Assembly: GCA_030141605.1 (NCBI GenBank)
Contig: JAQGDQ010000005.1
Span: forward strand, 186,001-250,000
Direction: 5' to 3'
Origin: Tubiluchus corallicola
Taxonomy: Eukaryota > Priapulida > Priapulimorpha > Priapulimorphida > Tubiluchidae
DNA length: 64,000 nucleotides
The notes beneath the pieces are model-generated. The model ran no database searches, was not told the origin of the DNA, and saw nothing but the letters and a program-made list of their open reading frames with translations. The translations under genes and the position numbers were made by a program. This document shows, piece by piece, positions 49,101-60,335 of the stretch. Each line of letters opens with the position of its first letter. The first letter of the stretch is position 1.

Positions 49101-52100
49101 AGAACACTAAAAAAATGATAACAAATAATAATACTTTTCGTCATTTTTCTAAGTCTACTCGTATAGGAATAATGCTAAGAAGCAAATTAGCAAACTAACT
49201 TGTAGCTCCATTTAAACTTTTCAGAGATGTGGTCTTATACTACATGCAAAGCTAAAGTCCTAAACAGCATTAAGCCAGTTTGCGTAAATGCTTCGAAGAC
49301 GCAAATGGTGATAAATGATGATAGTAGCCATGACAGCTGGATTGAGCAGAAGTCAACTTTATTGCCTGTCTCGATATTCACTAAATGTCGTGTAAGCGCA
49401 AGGGAAATGCGAACACAGATGATTAAAGCGCGTCGTTGAAGAAAAAGAACATATTTTTAGACTTGCGTAAGTTAATGTCATGCAATTTCATTCAAACTTT
49501 TCCCAATACGCTTTGTCGCTAGTCCACCGCCCACACTCTATCAGATGATTATTGTGGTTAACATTACGGGAATTAGTATAGATTTCAGATAAACATAAAA
49601 ATATACTATTTTATAGTTTTGTAAAACACAAAAAACTACATCGGAAGCTCTAACAACTTAACAGAAAATTAATCATTGTTATAACACTGGAAGGTATCCG
49701 TCAAATTCCAAATATAAAAGAAAAAGCTCAATTTAATAACTATTATTTCTTAAGTTACTGTACGTTGCAAATAATACAATTTGTTCTAAGTTAACAATAC
49801 AAAATGACTATTACATAATAATATCGCTAAATCATTTCGAAAGCTAAGTAAATCTCTCAAACTAAACTTGGAAACGCAATTGTGATCAAACATTTCGCAA
49901 ACCGAGTCACGTATATCTATGATTAAAGGGATGCATTTTGACATTCAATGCGTTAGTGGATAATTCTTCTTGCACACTGCATCGTCAATGCGTCGTAATT
50001 CTATTTATAAACGCCAACAAAAACTGGAAGGCACTCCCAGGAGACGTATATAAGCTCCGTCAATGAAATGACATTAATTCTTTCCAATCGGTAGCCGATT
50101 TATTTTAAGCCAAAGCTGATTTTTATTGCATCGCTCATACATGGCGATCAGACTTTGTCGAGTGTGCCCATTCATCATTTCAGCCTTTTAAGGAACGAAT
50201 ACAAAACATCATAAGAAAGAGTTGGCCAAAGTTTTGATGCGTACCACAGCCTGAATGGAAATGTTTGCATTACAACTTGCAAGTGAAGTCCAGTCAATAA
50301 AGACGCGTGGGAGTAAGCACGCAGTAGTGGCCTTGTGGTTCAACAAAACAGGAAGCCCTCTTTAATGACCAAAGCAATGGGAGGATTAGCCAAAGACAAA
50401 TTAATGATATTTCTTCCGTATATGAAGCTAATTGATAGCTCCGTGTTATTGTTAAGCCAAGAATCTGCTACAATTGAACTGCGAGCGCACATAATTATGA
50501 TTGGAATGTAATTCTTCCACACAAAAGCTATTGCAAACTGCAAATAACAATGGGCTTCTTTATGTTCCTATTCCTGGTATTCAAGAAACAGTTTGTGATG
50601 TCACTCTTCAAAGCTGCCCAGTGCAGAAAGAAAACGTTTACAGGATTCGGGTTACGTCTACCTTTTACCATCGAAATAATAAAATAACAGAATGAAACCC
50701 TATCAACTAGGGCAGACTTGTTATTTTGTTATTTAGTTGAAACTTATTTAAATTTATTTAAAGCAGTTCTAGAATACAGGCAATGTCTGATACAAGTGTC
50801 TCCATGGTGCAAATGCTGAAAGCAAGGCGCTAATAAAAGAATAATGTGCATCACAAATAATCTAACATTTCATTAATTTTAATAAACAGCGCAATTACAA
50901 CCCGGAGACAATACTTAGAATTACATACATGGACAGTTTATGAGTTAATTCGCAAAGACAACATTAAAATAACAACAATATAAAAATAGGTTGATTAATC
51001 GCGTAATAGTAGAAACGAGATGTTGATTTTGTTTCCTCCTTATTCCTTGAACATGCGTCAAGCAAGGGCTTTTTATTGTAAAAAAGTTAAAATACCAAGT
51101 TGCGTTAGACAACAGGTCAACATCCCACGCTTACCCACCCCCATTTGTTGCGAAAATGAGACAATCTTAGCTTCAAGCATGCCGAACGTTATGAGCAGTT
51201 TACGCCTAAACACGATGATTACCATAGATCAGTCAAAACAAAATAAAACACCGAGACAGATAAAGACACGATACTTATCCTACATACGTAATTTACACAA
51301 GTCACGTGAAACCTGCGTCCAAGCTTCTGCTTTTTTGGTAAACGAGGGTGCCCAGTAGAAGACATTTTACTGTGGATGTCATATATTTAGTAAGTTGCAG
51401 TTTATTTATTTATTCATTCAGATCTATCAGGTAAAAATTATGCTGCAAAGCTGTTGAAGGTTGTTAGCAATGTTCTGCGTTTTGCCTGCAGAAAAATTTA
51501 GTTAACTTTCCTGATACACTGCGTGTTTTAAGGGACGCCATTCATGCCAACAGCGTTCTACGCATCAGTGCAGCTGGGCTTCTCTTATGTGCGACAATAT
51601 GAGACAGTAATGCGTCCGATAATTTGGTTCGGGTCTCCCCGTGTAGGTGGCGATCATTAAGCCATTATACACGCTTAGATAACCAGCCTGAAGGGGAAAC
51701 GAGACAGTCACTTAGTCAATCAAGTATTAATGGTTTGTATGTGCCGCTGCTGATGCTGACTAACTGATGACGCGAATTCAACTCGTTTGTAGTGGAATCG
51801 AACAGGGCTTCAGTGATTCAAATTGTATAACTACAAAAGAAGATAAACTTATTGATATCTTTCGATCACTATCGTTGCTGCACCTTTTCGTCATTAAAAG
51901 TGAAGTTGCGAAAATGAGCTCCATTCGAGATGGTGCATGGAGTCAGGCTGAAAGTTGAAGATTTATTTCATGTAAATTACTGTTTGAGATTTGTCAGTGT
52001 AATCAATAGATGTCCATTTCGTCAATAATTTCATGCCTTTCGGTATAACGCAATTAATGCACATCGCAATAACTCATTGCAAACGTATACACAAATAACA

Positions 52101-52699
52101 CTCTTAGATTTTCTCTTTTTATTATTATTCACCCATCAGCTGAATCCAGCCATCTAGCACTTCAAACAAAAATTTCCCTTTTTCGTTTAATGGAACAGCA
52201 TTAGTTCCAAAACTCTTCACCAGGATTAACGTGCTCCTAAAAGAGTTAGTAAACGGACAGACCCATGCCCTTACATGACGCACGAGATTAAGAAACACCG
52301 CACCCTTCTTTCGTCTCTCCAGCTATAGGGACAGCGATTGCAATTCCATTTTAACAGAGACCTTTTTAGAAATCACCAGCAGATTTTGTTTTATGTTATC
52401 ATTTCTCCACCACATATCACCTCGTCATCCAGTTAGATGAAAAACTGGAAAACTGTGGTAATCAGATGAAACCAAATGCAAACTACAAATGCTCAAACGA
52501 CAGGTCATACTGCCGCTTTCTGTCACTGAACTGGGAAAAACGCTGCATCATCACTTTACGGTTATACTATTTTTAACGAATGCAATAATTATAAGAACTT
52601 AAAACGAATCAATTCAATGCACGTAACAAGTTTACTTCAATTTCAAACATTAGCCATAGTGTCGTTTGTTATTTACTGTTGATTTGTGCCATATAGGAC
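46123..52699. other. No confident gene; small open frame and CpG patch at 47.7-48.8 kb
   Basis: Mostly AT-rich unique sequence. At 47690-47760 a CpG-rich patch precedes a short frame, MTVITNVWSADELIALLHKH onward (47808-47921). At 48838 a consensus donor CAG|GTAAGT follows MVDEIAKLVLIWQ. ATTGACGTC words near 47680 and 48777 are inverted relative to each other. A GC-enriched unidentified patch lies at 51530-51700. None of this is enough to call a gene. Confidence 0.3.
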
Positions 52700-53375
52700 C
52701 TTATGTCAATAGTTTAGAGATGTTATTAGCTAATTTTTGCTGTTTCTAACAACATTGTCTAAATGAATCAAAAACCAATATAGTTTAGCCCCCAAAACAT
52801 TGTAAAACTGGAAAAGTTTTTCTTAATGCTAAACTAATTAATGCAAGTAAAAGTGAAAATTATTTGGGGCACATATTATCTGATGGTTATAGTAATGATT
52901 CAGATATTGTGAACCAGTAAAGATTACATTGCTCTATGTAAGAGCTAATACATTAATTCAAAGGAAGTTAAAAGCGTCTTATTCAAATCGTATTGTAGAG
53001 GAATTTATTGTAACAGTGGGAGTATGTGACTGTCCTATAAGAGATATAATATAACATTTAATGTTGCTCTTAGGATTTTTCTTAAAGATCCAGATGTAGT
53101 AATATTACAGATTAAGCACGACAGAGTCTTATATATGTAGGCATGATAGTTTTTCGCACTTTAAAGTTTTAATAAGTAAGAGCATCTATAGCTTAAGAAG
53201 TAGTACACTTGCAAGTAAAAATTATATTATAATTGGTGGTTGTATAAACTCTTAAGTGTTATTTGAGGCACTGTCTTTTAAAAACTAGTGAAAGATGTTG
53301 TAAATTGTAAATCTCTGTCTGTAACATGGTACTATGTGTACTGATTTAAAGTGAAAATAAATACTAATTTGTAAA
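52700..53375 (+). mobile_element. CR1-like LINE remnant, C-terminal part and 3' end
   Basis: On the plus strand, in shifting frames: PPKHCKTGKVFLNAKLINAS, then YLGHILSDGYSNDSDIVNQ (about 52861-52920), then LYVRANTLIQRK. Next come TFNVALRIFLKDPDVV near 53055-53103 and FKVLISKSIYSLRS near 53160-53204. This is the usual order after the reverse-transcriptase core in CR1/L2-type elements (Y-L-G-H-I-L-S-D, Y-x-R-A-N-x-L-I, A-L-R-x-x-L). An AAATAAATAC-type end at about 53357 resembles the usual 3' terminus. Multiple stops show it is dead. Confidence 0.7.
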
Positions 53376-54480
53376 ACAGCAAGCGATGAAACTTGGATGC
53401 ACGTACTTTTCTCTCAAGGGCAAGCACTCAGAAAAATGCACCCAATTTTCTTGCACATTTCAGGTTAGTAGCAGTTTGAGTACATTCTCCGTGTTTCACA
53501 ATTATACGAACAGAAAAGCATTAATTATCTCAGTGGTTTGCATGTACGCGTGAAAGCTTTAGCAAACTCACTGGCTTCTCGGCAAGGTCTTGTAACTCTC
53601 TTGCCATAAGCAAACATTTGTATCCAATTTAGCGGATTCCTAACCAATTAGAAAGATATATGGATACGTCTTCCGGTTCTGAGGGGAAAAAACCGGTGTG
53701 ATGCGTACAAACACCGGGCCGGAATATTTCATTGACAAAAATTTACCAGCTTCTTTCCGCCATGTGCAAGGCTAATTTTAACCAAACATCCCACACAAAT
53801 ATGATCATTTAGCGCACTGTAATGTTGTTCTGTACATTAAAAGTATTTCTGTTTTAGGTGTGTGAATGAGTATTATACTAAGCCTGTACACTGTATTCGT
53901 AAAACAATGGTATCCTTGAAACGCCTCAAAGACCCAAAATATACGTATTTCTTTATAGGCTAGATAGCATCCCTACTCGAACTCAGGCTGGATGCAGGGT
54001 TATTATTAGTTTTTCATTGAAGTGATATTTTTATTAATTAAGCTCACTTGCAGTGGTAGTAAGTTTTTGTTATGATAAGTTGTTGTTTTAATAAAATCTT
54101 TATAACCGACTTCATCGGGCATTAGCTCTACCCAGGAACCAGTTAATGAAACATCGCAATTCCAGGATTATTAGCACTCACTATGCAAATAGGCCAAAGA
54201 AAAACTGATTCACCTCCAGAATTAAGGCGAGAAATTGCCCGAAAATTGCCGGCGTAAATCTCGAAGATATTATCTGCATAAATTTGACATTTGCTCTAAG
54301 ACATTAACGGAATTAGCCTGCCAGATGCTAAAATACGGTGCTTGCTTCTCACAGTCAGACGCATTCATCTGCGCGCAGTATGGCCATGAAAGCCATTAGA
54401 GATAGACACGTGTGTCTCAAGAATAATAAAATCCATGCCCATGGCGCAGGCAAAAAATTAAATTAACATAAAAAGCTGTG
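53376..54480. other. No gene recognised
   Basis: Unique sequence between the LINE remnant and the candidate Cys-rich exon. Confidence 0.4.
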
Positions 54481-54708
54481 CTATTTTAACGAATTATGTG
54501 AAAAATTCGTTTGCAAATCTACAACAGCAAAGTTTAAGGTCTTTGTGAGGCATCTTTTGCGCTGCTCACAGCAATTTGGAAAACTATCTGAATAGATCCA
54601 TTCCTCCCACTCACAGCAGTGGCAACAGTAGATCTGCCACGGTTCTAGTAATGAAATGTTGCACCCTAATAACATCGGATCTTCAATTATATTCCAATTA
54701 ACATGCGA
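54481..54708 (-). CDS. Candidate Cys-rich last exon of the secreted-peptide gene
   Basis: After a possible acceptor GCTAAG (54709-54710), 75 codons read in phase 0, matching the donor phase at 56500. They include LLGCNISLLEPWQ, then IYCCHCCEWEEWIY, then CCEQRKRCLTKTLNFAVVDL, ending at TAG. Seven cysteines and the C-x5-C-x6-F-x-V-x-x-L pattern would suit the second half of a cystine-knot factor. The acceptor has a weak pyrimidine tract, and the Trp and C-x-C motif at the end of insect PTTH is missing, so the link is speculative. Confidence 0.3.
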   Translation of the reverse strand, partial: SHVNWNIIEDPMLLGCNISLLEPWQIYCCHCCEWEEWIYSDSFPNCCEQRKRCLTKTLNFAVVDLQTNFSHNSLK

Positions 54709-56499
54709 CTTAGCTGTGTTTGTCAAATGGCAAAATCCGAAATCGAGATAAGTTTGAAAATGCCACGTTTTGTCGCATTACAAAAGCAAAATTTGGCAAA
54801 TTAAAGTTCCCAAAAATATCAAAAGCGATGTCGGATATTGTCCAATAGAAATCAGCGTGAAATTAAATATTTGTATTTTGAAAATCCTATTTTGCTTGCG
54901 TTTCTTTTCCTGTGTTTTTGGTTTACAGATGCCCTCAATAAAAATAGTGAGCACAAGATTTCTGGCTATTTTGGGGTTCTCTTTCCGAAGGTGACACGAA
55001 ATTGACATAATGAAAAAATATCAAATAGGTATGATGTGCCCACGTGTACTAATTACCATTTAACTTTTCTAATTACTCATACTAATTACTATTACCTCAT
55101 AACGTTTTCTAATTTTTCGGTATAGGGCTGTTGGCGGAGAATCAGTTTTTCGAATTTGATTTCACCTCTGCGATTAGTTTTAGAATTTTTCTTACACAGT
55201 CCCTTCTTTGTATGGAATTTGCGTATATATCTGTAAAGGATTTACTTATTCCCCGTTTGTCTTATACCATTTAGATAAAATGCATCACATGTGCAACATT
55301 TAGTGATACACTGCATCATGGCGACATAGTAGCTGTCATACAAAATTCTCATCTTAAAGCAAAACATTAAAACAAACTGCCTCACCTTCATCAACCTAGC
55401 ATTATTATTATGAACACACAGATGCAGGCCTTATGCAGCCGTAAACTCTAAAACATGATTACGGATAGGCACCAGTTCGCAAAACGGAAAGGTAGGAACT
55501 CTCCCAAAGACTGATCAATACTAAAATCAATGAACGAAAAGACAGCTGACATAATAAATGCGCTCTTTGCGAAGTCATTGCGTAACCAACCTTGTAATAT
55601 TTTTATTGGAATTGTGCAAGGACGCACGGATGGCAAAAGCAGTAGACAAAAGTTATAAAAACGACAGCCATGTGCAAGCCTACCACAAGACTCTAAAGAC
55701 TTTTAAAGGGCAACCATCGAAGTTTCAGAACAGGATGAGTTAGCACATACTCTCATTCAGAAAAAAAGCGATGTTGATCTGTGTCCTGTGGAAGCAGTAA
55801 TCGCTTGAGAAAAACGAAAATTTTATCCACCGTGCTAGACTCTAAACCCACCGATGTTTAAAAAAGAGGTGCCCGTGAACTAACTGCCAAAATGAAGCTG
55901 TGTTACTTTGGGCTCTTAGAATGCCGTTTGAGAAACATGTTAATTGCATTTATCAAAGTGAATATATTGATTACGCAAGATTCCTAAACGACATTAAACA
56001 CATTAGAACTCTTTTTGATGGTCTTTTAGAGATACCAGTTTTGAAGAAGAACAATTAAAGAAGTAAAACATCATGCAACGGTATGGCTTCATTCACTAAA
56101 ATAAACCAACTAAAACACCGAATAATAATTATGACGTCACTTAAACACACGCAGAACAGCAAAGCGATGCCGCCTATGCCGTGTAATACTTCTTTAGGTA
56201 GGATTTGTTGCATGAATGTTTCTTGTAGCTTGTAGCATAACGATGTAACTTTAAACCGTTATTTCTTTGTATATGGATAATAACCCTACTAAGCAACGCA
56301 GAAAACTTTAAAATGATGTAAACGCAGAGAAACATTCAAGAACTTCTAATGCTTGACGGTAAATGTCATTGAAATAACTGATGATTCGTTTATTCTCGCT
56401 AAATTATGATAGCGCTTTTCTTAAAAACGTTTATAACGTAATTTGGTAAAACAGTGGTGATTTTAATAAGGTAGAAAAATAAACAAATGACAATCATAC
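54709..56499. other. Probable intron of the secreted-peptide gene
   Basis: Lies between the donor CAG|GTATGA after 56500 and the candidate last exon. Open frames at 54770-54994, 54778-55008 and 55448-55743 overlap on both strands without recognisable motifs. Confidence 0.3.
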
Positions 56500-56904
56500 C
56501 TGTATTGGATCACCTGGAATCGGATCGTTGCACCATATCTCCGTGTAAAAAGCTGGTCTATACTCATACCTTCTGTCATTTAGAAATCTAAATTTCTTTT
56601 TCACACTACACAGATGTACGTAGTTTAGTCTCATCTGCCGTTTCACTCTGTTCGCATGATGCGATTCGAGTTCTGAATCGGTGAGATTAACTATGGACAA
56701 CGTGTCTATGCTATTTTTACTATAAATACGCATGTCCACCGGTCGAAATTCCGAACCGTCATCTTCCAAGCGTTCGACGTCTAAAACAGTTTCTGTAGTC
56801 TGTTGTTTGGCCGCTGGATTCGACGTAGCACATTGTACTAGAACACACAACACGAGCAGAGTGGGAAGCTGCAGGAAAGAAAGAATAAATGTGTAAGTGT
56901 TCAT
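56500..56904 (-). CDS. Secreted prohormone, trunk/PTTH-like cystine-knot candidate, first exon
   Basis: The start at 56904 (MNTYTFILSF) has a good context (AACATGA) and gives a signal peptide with a hydrophobic core LPTLLVLCVLVQCA (residues 13-26). An acidic propeptide with an NLT glycosylation site (73-75) follows, then a furin-type RVKR at 86-89. The domain after it starts at C99 and reads CSVKKKFRFLNDRRYEYRPA up to C125. The spacing C-x-x-K-K, then Y-x-P/R, then C recalls the trunk/PTTH growth-factor family, whose known members signal through Torso-type receptors. The exon stops in phase 0 at donor CAG|GTATGA, so the rest of the knot lies downstream. A strong acceptor-like TTTCCTGCAG before 56868 leaves open an alternative first exon. 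Secretion and processing are well supported; the family name is tentative. Confidence 0.6.
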
Positions 56905-57009
56905 GTTAGGCCTCATACATCTAATGGGCCGAATACATAAGTTAAAGACTGCGGCATGGCACACCGTGCGCTTCGTCAGCATCACTGTGCACGCAGCCCT
57001 CAACACCAA

Positions 57010-57017
57010 TATTTATA
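57010..57017 (-). promoter_or_regulatory. TATA box of the secreted-peptide gene
   Basis: TATAAATA on the minus strand, about 105 bp upstream of the start codon at 56904. It would place transcription start near 56980-56990, giving an 80-nt leader. CpG-rich sequence (57045-57145) lies immediately upstream. This supports the start at 56904 without a separate first exon. Confidence 0.5.
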
Positions 57018-60000
57018 ATGTCAAAATATGTGTTCACAATGAAGTCACAGGCAGGCGCAGCGCGCTTGTCATCATCTAGCTAGCCCACGTCATCACTCGA
57101 CACAAGTTTGTCATTATCTGTTAAGCGCACCGCGCGCAGTTCTTCTGACATTGAGAAGCAGATTCAGTAGCAAATTCACGTGGTCTAACCTCACTTACAC
57201 AATAATCAAAGCTAATCACCTTAACTGGTGTGTTAAACTTACAGTATACATACTGTTCATAATCATCACCATCATTATTGAGAAATTATACATACTGCAC
57301 AGCTTTGCTTTATAGACTTTCATATTTTCAGATAAGATAGTGATTGGGGTAAATACCATCTAACTTTAAATAAACAATAGAGGCCTATATATCACAGTAA
57401 GTGTATTTAGCAGTGAACAAGGTATCTTCAAATGTTCGAGAATAAAAAAAATCGTATTAGTATAAAACTCGTTAATAAACAAATCAATGAAAGCAGTTCG
57501 TGTTCTACCGCATAAAACGTACATTCGGCACCTTTAATCGTCGGATTGACAATCGTTCACGTTCGATATATTACAATCACCTCAAATCCCGCATATGAGT
57601 ATACACGCTAACATTCCCTAGAAATCTAGCCATACTGCTTAACTGACACGAGATTATTTAGTTCTTTATAAATGTACACCGCAATGAAGCTAGTGGATGT
57701 TAGCTGTTGATTGTTTGGTCAGCTAGCTGGTTGGTCAGCACATTAGTCGGTCAATCTGACTGACTGACCACTGATTGCGTAGTTGGTTACAGTTTTTGTA
57801 CCCAAACAGCGCTGATTGTTTCTTATTTTATGTCCTTTTTTAATTTATTTCTGTTTCACTAACGGATTTGTGTAATTGGTTATTTAATTAAATAGTTAAT
57901 CGGTTGATTGGACTGGTCAGTTACGAGGCACCTTGGTAAATAAATAGGTAGGCAAGTAAGCAGGAAGTTATGCAGAGGTAGTTAAGAAGGCAGATAGAAT
58001 AGACGGTAGATGGATGGGCAAGTAACCTACCTATGAAAACAGTGCAGGTAAACAACTAACAAAAAATGCTAGAACGTAAGATAATGTACTTTTGCTGCAC
58101 ACAGAAAAAGTAAAGAAATAAAGCAAAGTTAACGGTTAAATTAAAAAAAATATTTCTGTGATTACAAACAGTCCCGGTAACATCATATCAAACCTGAAAC
58201 AGGAGGCCAAAATGTGGACTAGCCATTTTCCCGCATTAATATCTTTTACTGCAGAAATATCAATTCAGAAATTAACTTTGTGAACGTATGATGGTCAGTT
58301 ATCTGGTTGGCTGTAAAGCTGTGGCGAATGAATGTATGATACATGCAGGGGGGTCGGCGGGGAATAGGAAGTTTGTATTACACAGAGTCTATACATGTAT
58401 TATTCGTTATACAATAATATACACCCTGCTTGGAACTATACACATCTAATTTAATGTGTAAACAATTACAAATTAGGCCAAGCTACACGACGGGTAAACT
58501 AGTCATTGAAAACAGTTCCTAAAGGACGTTTGACCAGCTGCCGACAAGCGAATGCATGAATGAATTCATGTAGTAAAGCACAGCAGAGACCTCACTGACG
58601 CGATATCGAACAAAATTAACTCACACACTAATTGGAATTGTCTCCTATAATTCGCATGGCTGTTGCTCCTCCACGCTTGTATCAACGCTTCGACAATGGC
58701 CGCCCGGGGAAGATTTTTATTAATATAATTTCTAAAACTTGATCACGGAGAGATTACGTCATACCACTGGGGCTTAGCGTCACAGAGCCCAAAGTTTTAT
58801 TTTAGTGTGCATTTTGTCCACGCGTACTGATAGCTTGGAGTGCCGCTACGGTGAGGGAACTTGAACAAAACCAGTCCATCGATGACATTATTAATATAGC
58901 CTAATAACACCGGGAGAAATCTCTTGGTGACGTCAGACGCAACTACTCAAATACATGGTTAGTATAGAAAGTAAAGTGAATGACCCTATAGCAGGAGTTC
59001 TGCTTAGTGTTGTTTAGTTTATTCAGTCATTTGCTGTAACGATTATTCGGTAAACCATTATATGTTAAAACCTATTTCAATTGCACCATCGTTACATGGA
59101 CACAGACATTCCATTTATATTTGTAGTGATTAGGTATAGACTATAGAGCAGTGCAAATACAATGTATTGTACTTATCACGGGAAGGTTCCAAGACTTGGC
59201 ACACTGTTAGAGTTAAAGATATTTTTCAACAATTTCAGGTAAGCTTCTAGGAAATCACCTGCGCATGAATTATAGATAAAACACTGCTGTTTTTTTAACA
59301 ATTTTATGTTCTATTTTTAACACAATACTAGCAAGTGCTTACCCAGTTAAGCTTCTGTTACAAAGACTGATCATTAGATCGTCACGCAGTTTCTGCAACT
59401 GTAAAATATTGTTGTTATGCCTATGCATTTGTCAACACTAGGCTAGTGATCTCACTTGATTATAAAATAATTTCAATTAAAGCGCCATTATAATGACCTT
59501 CTATCATTTAATCGCCGTCATTTTGATAAATTTAAATAATAGGGGTAATTAACTGTTATTTTGTTGGAATTTACTCAGAGCTGGCGGCATTTATAGTTAG
59601 ACGAATGCAAATTACAGCCAGCATGTAATTAAAGCAATAACTTGTATACGTTTCTCATTAACTTTTCCGTAAAATCTATTGAACATCTCCCACATGAAAT
59701 GTCTGCAGGTTACAGTCTATACTTCAAAGTACAGGGTGAACGAGAGGAAAGCTTTTGATGCGCACTTATAAATTTTCATTTCTAAAAAATGATTAAAAGC
59801 GTAAGCAGTGCATCACAAAAAACAACAAACAACAACAACTATCTTACAGATTTTTATTTTTCGGTGTTTCTATTCATTTAGGAATATAATTTTGAGGTGG
59901 CCCATACACCATTTAAGTTGATTTGAGACTAGTGAGACGAATGAACCTTTAAAAGTTCTGTTTGTTCTATTTCATGTTTCCAATGTTTGTGTGCTTACTG

Positions 60001-60268
60001 CATCAAAGTTCTGCAGGACTTTCATTGTGGGGATCCGTACCGTCTGAGCAAACAGCAAGAAAACCAGTTTAAAGAAACAGGAACCACTTATAGAAACGCA
60101 AGCTGAAAACGTGCTTCACATAAAGAAAAAGAATTTTTTGTAAGGCACATTGCAAAAATGCGCCAAAGTTGATTACCAAATGTACATTTTCATGGTGTAG
60201 GAATGAATGCATTAGGATATTAGTCACACGGTGCAAAATGCAATCAGTTATAGGAACGAGGTTATTAA
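57018..60268. other. No gene recognised; cryptic tetranucleotides at 57.7-58.0 kb
   Basis: Intergenic sequence. From about 57715 to 58030, GGTTGGTCAG, GACTGACTGA and GGTAGGCAAGTA words form a cryptically simple stretch. No coding exon was found. Confidence 0.4.
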
Positions 60269-60335
60269 CGAGCGACGTTAAGCAACGTCGAGCTTGATTA
60301 GTAAATTACTGGGTGATCGTGGGAAGAATGCCATG
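60269..60335 (+). repeat. Degraded 5S-like fragment
   Basis: ACGTTAAGCAACGTCGAGCT followed by TGATTAGTA, then GGGTGATCG and GGGAAGAATGCCA, corresponds to the A-box-to-C-box part of 5S rRNA with substitutions and a small deletion or insertion. The 5' third is missing. It is an older relative of the 5S-derived SINE at 43173. Confidence 0.65.

Noticed and set aside
51020-51358. 112-codon plus-strand frame
   Set aside because: Composition is mixed, but there is no family motif, start context or splice signal to support it.
51530-51700. Possible tRNA around GGTTCGGGTCT
   Set aside because: A B-box-like word is present but no A box lies at the right distance upstream.
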